Shown: positions 50,188 through 59,121, counted from the stretch's first letter. The stretch: DNA of 64,000 bases from Anaerolinea thermophila UNI-1 (GCF_000199675.1 NC_014960.1:434001-498000), one strand, 5' to 3'. Notes: generated from the sequence alone by a model not told the origin. Made by a program: numbers and translations.

Positions 50188-51303
50188 ATGGCACGTGAAT
50201 TGCTGAAAGGGAATGAAGCCATTGCCGAAGCCGCTATCCGCGCGGGGTTGCAGGCATATTTTGGCTACCCCATCACGCCGCAGACCGAACTGCTGGAATG
50301 GATGTCCAAGCGCATGCCCGAGTTGGGACGCGCCTTTGTACAGGCAGAGTCCGAACTTGCGGCCATCAACATGGTGTACGGAGCGGCGTGTACCGGGGCG
50401 AGAGTGATGACATCTTCATCCAGCCCCGGTATCAGTTTAATGATGGAGGGGATTTCCTACATCATCGGCACCGAAGTGCCTGCCGTGCTGGTGGATGTGA
50501 TGCGCGGCGGTCCGGGCTTGGGCAACATTGCCCCGGCGCAGAGCGACTACAATCAGATTGTGCACGGTGGCGGGCATGGCGATTATCACCTCATCGTGCT
50601 GGCGCCTGCCAGCGTGCAGGAAGCGGTGGACCTGACCGTGCTGGCGTTTGACCTGGCGGAGAAGTACCGCACGGTTGCTGTGGTTCTGCTGGATGGCTCG
50701 CTGGGTCAGATGATGGAACCGGCAGAACTTCCCCCCATGCGCCCGGTGAAGACCGTGTATCCTGAATGGGCGGCAACCGGCATGATGGGCAAGCGCGAGA
50801 AGAATATCCTCACCAGCATTTACCTCAACCCCCCTGATGAGGAGCAGACCAACCTGCGCCTCTTGCGCCGCTGGCAGGAGGTGGAAGCCAACGAAATCCG
50901 TTTCAAAGAGTACTTCATGGACGATGCCCGCTATGTGGTGGTTGGCTTTGGTTCGGCGGGACGTGTGGCGCTTTCGGCAGTACGCGCCGCCCGCGCCGAA
51001 GGCATCCCGGTGGGCTTGCTACGCCCCATTACCCTCAGTCCTTTCCCTTATGCTCATATTCGCAAATTGGCAGAACGCGTGGAGGGATTCCTGGTGGTGG
51101 AGATGAACGCCGGACAGATGCTGGAAGACGTGCGCCTGGCGGTTTCCGGACAGAAGCCGGTGGAGTTTTACGGGCGCCTGGGTGGGGTGATGCCCTTCCC
51201 GGATGAAATCCTTGCCGAGATTCAGCGCATCGCTTCCGGTGGATTGACGCTGGAAGGGCACCCGCGCGAACGCTGGCTTCAGCGCATGAATGGTAAGAAT
51301 TAG
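50188..51303 (+). CDS. 2-oxoacid:ferredoxin oxidoreductase, alpha subunit (VorB/KorA type)
   Basis: A 371-residue subunit carrying pyrimidine-binding and transketolase C-terminal-like domains. Seen: ELLKGNEAIAEAAIRAGLQAYFGYPITPQTEL at the start, the usual alpha-subunit opening with the GYPITP motif, and TSSSSPGISLMMEGISY near residue 72-88. The enzyme converts a branched-chain 2-oxoacid or 2-oxoglutarate plus CoA to the acyl-CoA, CO2 and reduced ferredoxin. Closeness to VorB favours 2-oxoisovalerate but 2-oxoglutarate cannot be excluded. Catalysis with oxygen-sensitive ferredoxin suits an anaerobe. Confidence 0.92.
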   Translation: MARELLKGNEAIAEAAIRAGLQAYFGYPITPQTELLEWMSKRMPELGRAFVQAESELAAINMVYGAACTGARVMTSSSSPGISLMMEGISYIIGTEVPAVLVDVMRGGPGLGNIAPAQSDYNQIVHGGGHGDYHLIVLAPASVQEAVDLTVLAFDLAEKYRTVAVVLLDGSLGQMMEPAELPPMRPVKTVYPEWAATGMMGKREKNILTSIYLNPPDEEQTNLRLLRRWQEVEANEIRFKEYFMDDARYVVVGFGSAGRVALSAVRAARAEGIPVGLLRPITLSPFPYAHIRKLAERVEGFLVVEMNAGQMLEDVRLAVSGQKPVEFYGRLGGVMPFPDEILAEIQRIASGGLTLEGHPRERWLQRMNGKN

Positions 51304-51315
51304 GAGGTAGGCGCG

Positions 51316-52098
51316 ATGGTCATGGAACAAATTCTTCCGGAGGAAATCGTCTATCAACGCCCTGAGGCGCTGGCAGATGTGAATACACATTACTGCCCCG
51401 GGTGTACGCATGGTGTTGCCCATCGCCTGATTGCCGAGGTGATTGACGAAATGGGCATCCGCGACCGCATGGTCGGCGTTGCCTCGGTGGGATGTTCGGT
51501 GTTTGCCTATAACTACTTTGATTTTGACTGGGTGCAGGCGCCGCATGGACGCGCCCCCGCCATGGCAACCGGCATCAAACGCGTGTTGCCCGACCGTTTT
51601 GTGGTCACCTACCAGGGCGATGGCGATATGGCGTCTATCGGCATGGCAGAGGTGGTGCATGCCGCCGCCCGTGGGGAGAACATCACCGTGTTCTTCATCA
51701 ACAACGCCAACTACGGCATGACCGGTGGACAAATGGCGCCCACCACTTTGCCCGGTCAGCGCACTACCTCGTCGCCCAGCGGGCGCGACGTGGAAACCGC
51801 CGGGTATCCCATCCGTGCCGCCGAATTGCTGGCGACGCTGGAAGGGGCTTCTTATGTGGTGCGCCGCAGTCTGCACGACCCCAAGAATATCCGTCTGGCA
51901 AAGAAAGCCATCCGCACCGCGCTGGAGGTGCAAGCCCAGGGGCTGGGCTTTTCCATGGTGGAATTCCTCTCCACCTGCCCGACGAACTGGGGCATGACCC
52001 CGGTGGATGCGCTCCACTGGCTTGAAGAGCACATGATTGAGTATTATCCGCTCGGCGATTTCAAAGTCGCTCCAACGGTGGCGCAGATTCGCATCTAA
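51316..52098 (+). CDS. 2-oxoacid:ferredoxin oxidoreductase, beta (TPP-binding) subunit
   Basis: A 260-residue thiamine-diphosphate-binding subunit. Seen: HYCPGCTHGVAHRL (about residues 24-37), VASVGCSVFAYNYFDFDWVQAPHGRAPAMATG, the TPP motif YQGDGDMASIGMAEVVHAAARG followed by NNANYGMTGGQMAPTT. It lacks its own Fe-S cluster motif other than the scattered cysteines. RBS AGGAGG precedes it. It acts with the alpha subunit at the active site. Confidence 0.94.
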   Translation: MVMEQILPEEIVYQRPEALADVNTHYCPGCTHGVAHRLIAEVIDEMGIRDRMVGVASVGCSVFAYNYFDFDWVQAPHGRAPAMATGIKRVLPDRFVVTYQGDGDMASIGMAEVVHAAARGENITVFFINNANYGMTGGQMAPTTLPGQRTTSSPSGRDVETAGYPIRAAELLATLEGASYVVRRSLHDPKNIRLAKKAIRTALEVQAQGLGFSMVEFLSTCPTNWGMTPVDALHWLEEHMIEYYPLGDFKVAPTVAQIRI

Positions 52099-52112
52099 GG
52101 GAGGAAACAGAT

Positions 52113-52658
52113 ATGCAGACAGAAATCATCGTTTCCGGGTTTGGCGGGCAGGGTGTGCTGTTTGCCGGACAGTTGCTTTCTTACGCCGCCATGGATGCGG
52201 GTAAAGAAGTGACCTGGATTCCCTCGTACGGTCCGGAAATGCGCGGCGGTACGGCGAACTGCACGGTGGTCATTTCCGATGAAGAGATTGGCTCGCCGCT
52301 GGTCAAGCATCCGCAGGCGGTCATTGCCATGAATCTGCCTTCGCTGGATAAATACGAGCCGCTGGTCAAGAGCGGCGGCGTGCTGATTGTCAATGCCTCG
52401 ATGGTCAACCGCCAGCCCGCCCGCACCGATATTCACTGGGTGATGGTGCCGGGCAACGAGATTGCCGAGGAACTGGGTGACCGCCGCATGACCAACATGG
52501 TGATGCTCGGCGCACTGCTGGCTAACCTGCCCATCCTGTCGCTGGAGGCACTGGTCCGGACGCTGGAGGCGCACATGCCTGCGCGGCATCAACGTTTGCT
52601 GCCTCTCAACATTGAAGCCATCAAGCGCGGCGCGGAGTATCTGGCGGTTAAAGCGTAG
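52113..52658 (+). CDS. 2-oxoacid:ferredoxin oxidoreductase, gamma subunit
   Basis: A 181-residue POR gamma-type subunit: EIIVSGFGGQGVLFAGQLLSYAAM near the start is the family's nucleotide-like fold, then YGPEMRGGTANCTVVIS near 43-59. It completes the four-subunit enzyme. The start is 14 bases after the beta stop with GGGAGG. A strong terminator follows. Confidence 0.93.
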   Translation: MQTEIIVSGFGGQGVLFAGQLLSYAAMDAGKEVTWIPSYGPEMRGGTANCTVVISDEEIGSPLVKHPQAVIAMNLPSLDKYEPLVKSGGVLIVNASMVNRQPARTDIHWVMVPGNEIAEELGDRRMTNMVMLGALLANLPILSLEALVRTLEAHMPARHQRLLPLNIEAIKRGAEYLAVKA

Positions 52659-52684
52659 CGCTTCCTTCAAGGCAATCGAATCAA

Positions 52685-52718
52685 CACACCCCCGACAGAC
52701 AGCCGGGGGTGTGATTTT
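52685..52718 (+). terminator. Terminator of the oxidoreductase operon
   Basis: Stem CACACCCCCG/CGGGGGTGTG, 9-base loop, then ATTTTT. It also lies downstream of the convergent clpC2 gene. Confidence 0.9.
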
Positions 52719-52730
52719 TGGAGGTTGATT

Positions 52731-55250
52731 TTAGCCTACGTTGAGGGCTTGTTCAGGCTCTTGAGGGCTTTCCTCTGAGCGGCAGAGGATGATATCGTTG
52801 GTCTCGGGATCGAGATCCACCAGCACCTCATCGCCGGGGTTGAATTCCTTCGCCAGCACCAGATCGGACAGGCGGTCTTCCACCTTGTTCTGGATGACGC
52901 GGCGTAACGGACGCGCGCCCATTTCGGGATCGTAGCCCTCTTCTGCCAGTTTGTCCAGTGCGGCTTCGGTTGCCCGCAGGGTGATGCCATTTTCCTTGAG
53001 CCGCTCCGCCACCTTGTTGAGTTCCAGGTTGACAATCTGGCGGATGTGCTCGCGGTTGAGGGCCCGGAAGACGATGACCGAGTCCAGACGGTTGATGAAC
53101 TCGGGGCGGAACACCCGCCGCAGGGAGTCGAGCAGTTTCTTGCGCATGTCCTCATAGGCTTCCTGCTCTTCTTTGGTCTGGTCCTTCGCCAGCGGGAAGC
53201 CCAGCGAAGTCTGGCGTTTGATCATATCCGCGCCGATGTTCGAGGTCATGATGATGATGGCGTTGCGGAAGTCCACCTTGTGCCCCTTGGCATCCGAGAG
53301 GTGCCCCTCTTCCATGATTTGCAGGAGCATGTTGTGGGCTTCGGGGTGGGCTTTTTCGATTTCATCGAACACCACGATGGAGTACGGGCGGCGGCGGATG
53401 GCTTCGGTAAGTTGACCGGCTTCTTCGTAGCCCACGTATCCGGGCGGCGCGCCTACCAGACGGCTGACGGTGTGGCGTTCCATGAATTCGCTCATGTCCA
53501 GTTGAATGAGGGCTTCCTCGCTCCCGAACATGAAGCGAGCCAGGGCTTTGGTCAGTTCAGTCTTGCCAACGCCGGTGGGACCGAGGAAGATGAACGAGCC
53601 GATGGGACGGCGCGGGTCTTTCAGTCCGGCGCGGGCGCGGCGCACCGCTTTGGCGATGGCGTCAATGGCTTCGTCCTGTCCCACAATGTGTTTGCGCAGT
53701 TCTTCTTCCATGTGGAGCAAACGCTCGGACTCTTCGGTTGCCATCTGCATCACCGGCACGCCCGTCCACATGGAGACCACCTCGGCGATGTCGTCGGCAG
53801 TCACCTTGGGGCTGGCGGCGCGATCCCAGCCGGTGCGCAGGCGCTCCAGTTGTTCTTCCAGTTCGGCTTCTCTCTCCAGAAATTCCTGCGCGTCGTCCAT
53901 GCGCCCATCTTCGACGGCAAGGGCATGATTCTGGCGCACCTCGCGCAGTTTCTTCATGATCTCGCGGGCAGTTGCCGCGGCACTGCTCTTATACATGCGC
54001 ACCCGCGAGGCGGCTTCGTCCACCAGGTCAATGGCTTTATCGGGCAGGAAGCGGTCGGTGACGTAGCGCGCCGAAAGTTTGGCGGCGGCTTCCAGGGCTT
54101 CATCGGTGATGGTCAGGCGGTGATGTTCCTCGTAAGCCGTCTTGATGCCCTTGAGGATTTCGATGGTTTCCTCAATGGAAGGCTCGTTGACGATGATGGG
54201 CTGGAAGCGGCGCTCCAGCGCGGCATCGCTTTCGATGTGCTTGCGGTACTCGTCCAGCGTGGTCGCGCCGATGACCTGCAGTTCGCCGCGCGACAGAGCC
54301 GGCTTGAGGATGTTGGCGGCATCCACCGAGGAACCCGCCGCGCCTGCGCCGACCAGCATGTGCACTTCGTCAATGAACAGGATGGCGCCCGAAGATTTCA
54401 GTTCGTCAATCACCCGCTTGAGGCGTTCCTCGAACTGACCGCGGTACATGGTGCCAGCCACCAGCGAACCCACATCCAGTTGCAGGACGCGCTTGCCCAG
54501 CAACAGCGGCGGCACATCGCCTTCGACGATGCGCTGAGCCAGCCCTTCGACGATGGCGGTCTTGCCTACACCGGGCTCACCGATGAGCGCCGGGTTGTTC
54601 TTGGAACGGCGCGCCAGAATTTGAATGACGCGCTCAATTTCCATCTGACGTCCGATGACCGGGTCGAGTTTGCCTTCTTCGGCTTTGGCGGTTAAATCCA
54701 CCGCCAGTTGATCCACCAGCGGAGTTTTGGGACGTTCCTTTTCCTGCCGGGCAGAGGCAGGGCGTCCGCTTGCCGGGGCTGTTCCGGCGGGCGCGCCGGT
54801 GGGTGCAGAACTGCTTTCCTGCAGGATGCGCCGGGTTTGGCGGCGGATTTGCTCGGCGGTGACGCCCAGTTTACGCAACACTTCCATACCCAGTCCATCG
54901 GTGGAGCGCACCAGCCCGAGCAAGAGGTGCTCGGTGCCAATGTAGTGATGCCCCATGCGGCGGGCTTCTTCAATGGCGTATTCCAGTACCTGTTGAGTGC
55001 CGGGAGCGAGGTCGATTTTCCCGCCGCGGTAGGTGCCAATGCCGCCCAGGCGCTCGACCATCTCGCGCACACGGTCAGGCTCCAGTCCTAACTCGCGCAG
55101 AACTCGACCGGCAATTCCACCATCTTCCTCGATCAAGCCCAACAGTAAGTGTTCCGTGTTGATTGTGTCCTGGCGCAGGCGCTCGGCTTCCTGATGAGCC
55201 AGACTGAGCACGCGCCGCGCCCTTTGGGTAAAACGTTCCATTCCTGACAT
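52731..55250 (-). CDS. clpC: ClpC-type ATP-dependent Clp protease ATPase (second copy)
   Basis: An 839-residue ClpC. N-terminal double Clp repeat (FTQRARRVLSLAHQEAERLR, then LLGLIEEDGGIAGRVLREL), a Gly/Ala/Pro linker near residues 145-170, AAA1 with GEPGVGKT, an M region with a UVR-like motif (VEDGRMDDAQEFLEREAELEEQLERL), AAA2 with GPTGVGKTELTKAL, and the ClpP-docking LGF loop (QTSLGFPLA). Unlike the copy at 16044, it has the Firmicutes-like RRVLSLAHQEAERL start. Two ClpC genes in one genome suggest different substrates or adaptors. Its promoter region overlaps that of rplS, which diverges. Confidence 0.93.
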   Translation of the reverse strand: MSGMERFTQRARRVLSLAHQEAERLRQDTINTEHLLLGLIEEDGGIAGRVLRELGLEPDRVREMVERLGGIGTYRGGKIDLAPGTQQVLEYAIEEARRMGHHYIGTEHLLLGLVRSTDGLGMEVLRKLGVTAEQIRRQTRRILQESSSAPTGAPAGTAPASGRPASARQEKERPKTPLVDQLAVDLTAKAEEGKLDPVIGRQMEIERVIQILARRSKNNPALIGEPGVGKTAIVEGLAQRIVEGDVPPLLLGKRVLQLDVGSLVAGTMYRGQFEERLKRVIDELKSSGAILFIDEVHMLVGAGAAGSSVDAANILKPALSRGELQVIGATTLDEYRKHIESDAALERRFQPIIVNEPSIEETIEILKGIKTAYEEHHRLTITDEALEAAAKLSARYVTDRFLPDKAIDLVDEAASRVRMYKSSAAATAREIMKKLREVRQNHALAVEDGRMDDAQEFLEREAELEEQLERLRTGWDRAASPKVTADDIAEVVSMWTGVPVMQMATEESERLLHMEEELRKHIVGQDEAIDAIAKAVRRARAGLKDPRRPIGSFIFLGPTGVGKTELTKALARFMFGSEEALIQLDMSEFMERHTVSRLVGAPPGYVGYEEAGQLTEAIRRRPYSIVVFDEIEKAHPEAHNMLLQIMEEGHLSDAKGHKVDFRNAIIIMTSNIGADMIKRQTSLGFPLAKDQTKEEQEAYEDMRKKLLDSLRRVFRPEFINRLDSVIVFRALNREHIRQIVNLELNKVAERLKENGITLRATEAALDKLAEEGYDPEMGARPLRRVIQNKVEDRLSDLVLAKEFNPGDEVLVDLDPETNDIILCRSEESPQEPEQALNVG

Positions 55251-55423
55251 AGTGGATCACTCCTCTTTCCTCAACCCCACTTACCTGCAAAAGGTTCGCG
55301 CGGGGTTCCCAACCAGACCCGGGAACGGGAGAGAGAAAACCTGTATTTCCTGATCGCCCCCCTCTCCACAGTTTCCCGCATGTATGCAACTTTCATGCTC
55401 TGATTCTACCATCAACCAAAGGT

Positions 55424-55453
55424 TTGTCGAGTCACCTGTTTTAGCGATATAAT
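55424..55453 (+). promoter_or_regulatory. rplS upstream promoter
   Basis: TTGTCG (55424-55429), 18-bp spacer, TATAAT (55448-55453), reading toward rplS. The opposite strand carries a TAGAAT box for clpC2 in the same 30 bases, so the promoters may compete. Confidence 0.55.
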
Positions 55454-55500
55454 CTTTTTCCGGGGTTGGGGGTGAGGTGAAAAACGGGGTGAAAAAACCC

Positions 55501-55529
55501 TTTACCTGTCACCATTCCCATGATATAAT
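55501..55529 (+). promoter_or_regulatory. rplS proximal promoter
   Basis: TTTACC (55501-55506), 17-bp spacer, consensus TATAAT (55524-55529). The transcript would begin inside CCGCC...GGGCGG (55531-55551), which could form a 5' hairpin. The rest of the 343-base gap before rplS holds no other gene. Confidence 0.65.
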
Positions 55530-55593
55530 CCCGCCTTGCGCCTACGGGCGGTACTGAAATGAGCCATTATAACCATGGAAGGATTATTTAACC

Positions 55594-55941
55594 ATGAGCG
55601 AGCAAATTTTGAAAGCAATTGAACCCCAGCCCAATCCGAACGTTCCACCGTTGCGACCCGGCGACGTGGTGAGTGTGCATGTAAAAATCAAAGAAGGTAA
55701 CCGGGAGCGCGTTCAGGAGTTTAAAGGCACAGTCCTGTTTACCAAGAACGCGGGTGCCGGTTCTACCTTCACTGTGCGCCGCGTGGCTTCCAACGGCATC
55801 GGTGTGGAGCGCACCTTCCTCACCTACTCGCCGCGCATTGAGAAGGTGGTGGTGGAACGCCACAGCAAAGTACGCCGCGCTCGTCTGTTCTACCTGCGCA
55901 ATCGCACGGGTAAGAGCGCCCGCCTCAAACAGCGCTTCTAA
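55594..55941 (+). CDS. rplS: 50S ribosomal protein L19
   Basis: A 115-residue L19. Seen: LRPGDVVSVHVKIKEGNRERVQEFKG (about residues 20-45), RRVASNGIGVERTFLTYSPRIEKVVVERHSKVRRARLFYLRNRTGKSAR, which cover the full conserved domain. It helps form the bridge between the large and small ribosomal subunits. AAGGA lies before the ATG. In many genomes it sits with trmD and rimM; here it stands alone. Confidence 0.97.
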   Translation: MSEQILKAIEPQPNPNVPPLRPGDVVSVHVKIKEGNRERVQEFKGTVLFTKNAGAGSTFTVRRVASNGIGVERTFLTYSPRIEKVVVERHSKVRRARLFYLRNRTGKSARLKQRF

Positions 55942-55963
55942 TCCTCATGGTGGTGTAAACTTT

Positions 55964-55996
55964 AAGGTGCAGTCTGATTTGACTGCACCTTTTTGT
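55964..55996 (+). terminator. Terminator after rplS
   Basis: 11-bp stem AAGGTGCAGTC/GACTGCACCTT, loop TGATTT, then TTTGTG. Confidence 0.92.
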
Positions 55997-56042
55997 GTTT
56001 CAGTTTTTGACGCATTGATGTTTTACCCTGATGGAGGAAGAG

Positions 56043-56771
56043 ATGACCTTGCCCTTGATTGGAATCACCAGCATCCGAAAAGAGGGAGAACCGGGTCAAA
56101 CCCACTGGTATTCTACCCCTTTTTCCTATATTCATGCTGTTCAACGTGCGGGAGGGATGCCTGTGTTGATTCCGCCGGTGTACCCGGCGGAAAAACTCCC
56201 GGCTTTGTTGCAACGCCTGGATGGGGTGTTGCTGATTGGCGGCGGCGATATTGACCCTAACCTGTATGGGGGAGAACCCCACCCCCGGGTGTATGACATT
56301 CAGGCTGAACGGGATTCCTTAGAAATAACCCTGGTACACCTGGCGCTGGAAACGTCTACGCCCCTGCTGGGCATCTGTCGGGGGGCGCAGGTGATGAACG
56401 TTGCCCTTGGGGGCACGCTGTACTCGGATATCGCCGATCAAAAGCCCGGCGCATTGAAGCACGATTATTATCCAGACTTTCCCCGCAACACCCTGGCACA
56501 TGCCGTGGAGATAGAGGCTCAAAGCCGGCTAGCACAGATGCTGGGGGGGACGCATTTTGAAGTGAATAGTTTGCATCACCAGGGCATTTCCAAGGTGGCG
56601 CCCTCTCTGCGGGTGACAGCGCACGCCCCGGACGGTTTGGTGGAAGCGGTGGAGGTCGAGGGACATCCCTTTGCCATTGGGGTACAGTGGCATCCGGAGT
56701 GGTTGCAGGAACATGCTCCCCAACGGGCGTTATTCTCGGCGTTCATTCGAGCCGCCAGCCAGCGAAAATAA
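56043..56771 (+). CDS. Class I glutamine amidotransferase-like hydrolase (peptidase C26, PuuD type)
   Basis: About 242 residues of the gamma-glutamyl-GABA hydrolase family. Seen: VLLIGGGDIDPNLYGGEPHP near 60-80, LGICRGAQVMNVALGGTLYSD with nucleophilic Cys near residue 108, NSLHHQGISKVAPSL, and GVQWHPEW with catalytic His. It hydrolyses gamma-glutamyl amides, possibly in polyamine or GABA breakdown. The ATG at 56043 has GGAGG five bases upstream, preferred to the Met four codons earlier. murI starts 15 bases after the stop. Confidence 0.9.
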   Translation: MTLPLIGITSIRKEGEPGQTHWYSTPFSYIHAVQRAGGMPVLIPPVYPAEKLPALLQRLDGVLLIGGGDIDPNLYGGEPHPRVYDIQAERDSLEITLVHLALETSTPLLGICRGAQVMNVALGGTLYSDIADQKPGALKHDYYPDFPRNTLAHAVEIEAQSRLAQMLGGTHFEVNSLHHQGISKVAPSLRVTAHAPDGLVEAVEVEGHPFAIGVQWHPEWLQEHAPQRALFSAFIRAASQRK

Positions 56772-56774
56772 GGA

Positions 56775-56786
56775 TACAATACGGCT
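56775..56786 (+). promoter_or_regulatory. -10 box of probable leaderless murI mRNA
   Basis: TACAAT at 56775-56780 ends 6 bases before the murI ATG, immediately after the preceding stop codon; no ribosome-binding site lies between. Confidence 0.5.
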
Positions 56787-57608
56787 ATGATTGGCGTGTT
56801 CGATTCCGGAGTAGGCGGGCTTTCGGTTCTGCGCGCCATCCGCGCGCTCATGCCTGCCGAGCCGGTCATCTATCTGGCGGATCAGGCACACGTGCCGTAT
56901 GGACCGCGTCCGCTCGAAGAAGTGCGCGGCTTTTCCCAGTCCATTGCCCGTTTTCTCATCGCCCAGGGCGCCCGGGTGATTGTGGTGGCGTGTAATACCG
57001 CTTCGGCGGCGGCGCTTTTTCACCTGCGCCAGACCTTCCCGGAAACGCCCTTTGTGGGCATGGAACCGGCGGTCAAACCCGCCGCCGAGACCACCCAATC
57101 GGGGGTGGTGGGCGTGCTGGCAACTCCGGCAACCTTCCAGGGGGCGCTGTATGCCTCGGTGGTGGAGCGCTTTGCCCAGGGGGTGACGCTGTTGCAGGAT
57201 ACCTGTGCCGGACTGGTTCAGCAAATTGAGGCTGGCAACCTGGCGGGGGAGGAAACCCGCCGGATTCTGGAAAATGCTTTGCTTCCCATGCTGGCGCGCG
57301 GTATGGATACGGTAGTCATGGGATGCACCCATTACCCCTTTGTCATTCCCCTCATCCAGCAGATTGTCGGCGAGCAGGTGCGGGTGATTGACCCTGCCCC
57401 TGCGGTGGCGCGCCAAACCCGCCGGGTGCTGGAAGCGCACGGCTGGCTGGTGGAGGGAAATCAACCTGCCCCCGTGCGTTTCCTGACTACCGGAGATGGA
57501 GAGGCTTTCCGGCGCATGATTCGTCAACTGCTGGGGGAACTGTTCCCTGACCCTCAGGTAGAGGTGATACAGTGGGATGAGCAGATACAGCCGGAACTGG
57601 TATACTAA
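56787..57608 (+). CDS. murI: Glutamate racemase
   Basis: A 273-residue racemase that makes D-glutamate for peptidoglycan. Seen: IGVFDSGVGGLSVLRAIR at the N-terminus, YLADQAHVPYGPRP, VVACNTASAAAL with the first catalytic Cys (near residue 72), and VMGCTHYPFV with the second (near 180). Peptidoglycan synthesis is therefore expected. A TACAAT box 6 bases before the ATG suggests a leaderless transcript, though read-through from the upstream gene is also possible. Confidence 0.96.
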   Translation: MIGVFDSGVGGLSVLRAIRALMPAEPVIYLADQAHVPYGPRPLEEVRGFSQSIARFLIAQGARVIVVACNTASAAALFHLRQTFPETPFVGMEPAVKPAAETTQSGVVGVLATPATFQGALYASVVERFAQGVTLLQDTCAGLVQQIEAGNLAGEETRRILENALLPMLARGMDTVVMGCTHYPFVIPLIQQIVGEQVRVIDPAPAVARQTRRVLEAHGWLVEGNQPAPVRFLTTGDGEAFRRMIRQLLGELFPDPQVEVIQWDEQIQPELVY

Positions 57609-57625
57609 AAGAAAGGAATTGAGGT

Positions 57626-58177
57626 ATGCCGCGTTTTGAACTGGACTTGAATCCGGTGGATCACATTACCACCGATGCGATTGGACAGCCCGGCAAACGG
57701 GTGTTCTACATTCAGGGCGTGAAGGACGATCAGGTGGTCACGCTGATTGTGGAGAAGATTCAAATTCAAACCCTGGCACTGGGGGTGGAGGAATTTCTAC
57801 AGGAAATTGCCAACCGTTTTCCCCATCTGAGCGCGCCTGCGGCGGAGTACGATGAGTCCAAAATGCACATTACCCCGCCGGTCGATCCGCTCTTTCGGGT
57901 GGGCGAACTGGCGCTGGCTTATGACTCTGACAATGACCGGGTGATCTTAATCGCCCGTGAACTGGTGGCAGAAGAGGAAATGGGGGAAGATCCCGCCTCT
58001 ATGGAAGAACGCGCGGGGGTGGTGCGCTTCTGGTGCACGCGCTCGCAGATTCGCGCCATGGCGCGCTGGGGCTTGGAAGTGGCGGCGCGCGGTCGTCCGC
58101 TTTGTCCCTATTGTGGCGAGCCGATGGACCCCGAGGGACACTTCTGCCCCAAACGCAACGGACACAAGAAGCATTAG
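57626..58177 (+). CDS. DUF3090 family protein
   Basis: A 183-residue protein of DUF3090, found mostly in Actinobacteria and Chloroflexota. Seen: GQPGKRVFYIQGVKDDQVVTLIVEKIQI near the start, PLFRVGELALAYDSDNDRVILIARE in the middle, VRFWCTRSQIRAMARWGLEVAARGRPLCPYCGEPMDPEGHFCPKRNGH at the C-terminus with a CPYC...C zinc ribbon-like end. Function unknown. It follows murI by 17 bases and shares its terminator. Confidence 0.9.
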   Translation: MPRFELDLNPVDHITTDAIGQPGKRVFYIQGVKDDQVVTLIVEKIQIQTLALGVEEFLQEIANRFPHLSAPAAEYDESKMHITPPVDPLFRVGELALAYDSDNDRVILIARELVAEEEMGEDPASMEERAGVVRFWCTRSQIRAMARWGLEVAARGRPLCPYCGEPMDPEGHFCPKRNGHKKH

Positions 58178-58195
58178 GAATATCGGTTAAAAAAG

Positions 58196-58225
58196 AAACG
58201 CCCGCAGAGTATTTTGCGGGCGTTT
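58196..58225. terminator. Terminator between convergent genes
   Basis: 11-bp stem AAACGCCCGCA/TGCGGGCGTTT with an 8-base loop; TGTGTTTT follows on the plus strand, CTTTTTTAACC on the minus strand. Confidence 0.88.
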
Positions 58226-58242
58226 GTGTTTTAAGACCTGTT

Positions 58243-59109
58243 TTATTTGCTTGACCCTAAGGTCAACCCCTGGATGAAGTAGCGCTGGAGGAAGACGAAT
58301 ACCACCAGCGTGGGAATGGTTGCCAGTAGCGCTCCGGCGGTAATGACGGGCCAGTCGGTATTGTACTGCCCGCGCAGGGTTGCCAGACCCGCCGTTACCG
58401 GGCGCAGGGTGTCGGCGCGGAGCAGGATGATTGCCCAGAGGTAATCGTTAAATACCCAGGTAAATTCCAGGGTTGCCAGCGCCGCCAGCGCCGGCAGGGT
58501 CAGCGGAAGCACAATTTGCCAGTAGATGCGGAACTCACTGCACCCATCCACACGGGCGGCGTCCAGAATATCGCCGGGGACGGTGCGCATGAAATTGCGC
58601 AGAACAAAGGTGCAGAAGCCCAGTTGGAACGCCGTGTGGATGAGAATCAGCGCGCCGTACGAGTCGTACAATCCCAGGGCATTGGTCAGGCGGAAGACCG
58701 GAAGCATGAGAATCTGGAACGGCAGCATCGTGCCTGCCACGAACATGAAGTACAGCGGCAGGTTGGCTTTGAATTTGAAGCGTGCCAGCGCATACGCTCC
58801 CATCGAGGACAAAAAGAGCATGCCGAAGAGCGAGGGGATGGTGATGATGAAACTGTTCAGCAGGTACTTGTTGACCCGCGCATTGACCCACGCCTTGACA
58901 AAGTTCTGCGTGGTGACGGTCTGCGGTATGCTCCAGAACCCGTGCGTGGTGATGTCATCCATGGTGCGGAAAGAGGTGACCACCGCGGCGATGACCGGCA
59001 GAAGCCAGAGCAGGGCAAAGAGGGTCAGCAGGGTGTATTTGCCCCCGCTTTTCAACCATCCCAGCGAAGGGACGCGGTTTTGAGAAACAGCGGATGAAAG
59101 TGCGCTCAT
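58243..59109 (-). CDS. Sugar ABC transporter permease, MalG type (second cluster)
   Basis: About 288 residues with six predicted membrane segments. EAA loop: DILDAARVDGCSEFRIYWQIVLPLTLPAL near residues 180-208. The ATG at 59109 is preferred to the GTG three codons earlier because AGGTGG sits 6 bases before it. It ends the operon that starts with the LacI-type repressor. No ATPase gene is present in this cluster either. Confidence 0.92.
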   Translation of the reverse strand: MSALSSAVSQNRVPSLGWLKSGGKYTLLTLFALLWLLPVIAAVVTSFRTMDDITTHGFWSIPQTVTTQNFVKAWVNARVNKYLLNSFIITIPSLFGMLFLSSMGAYALARFKFKANLPLYFMFVAGTMLPFQILMLPVFRLTNALGLYDSYGALILIHTAFQLGFCTFVLRNFMRTVPGDILDAARVDGCSEFRIYWQIVLPLTLPALAALATLEFTWVFNDYLWAIILLRADTLRPVTAGLATLRGQYNTDWPVITAGALLATIPTLVVFVFLQRYFIQGLTLGSSK

Positions 59110-59121
59110 CTTGACCACCTT

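Noticed and set aside
52731..55250. ClpB disaggregase
   Set aside because: The middle region is short and UVR-like, and an LGF ClpP-docking loop is present, so ClpC is the better call; the same holds for 16044-18500.
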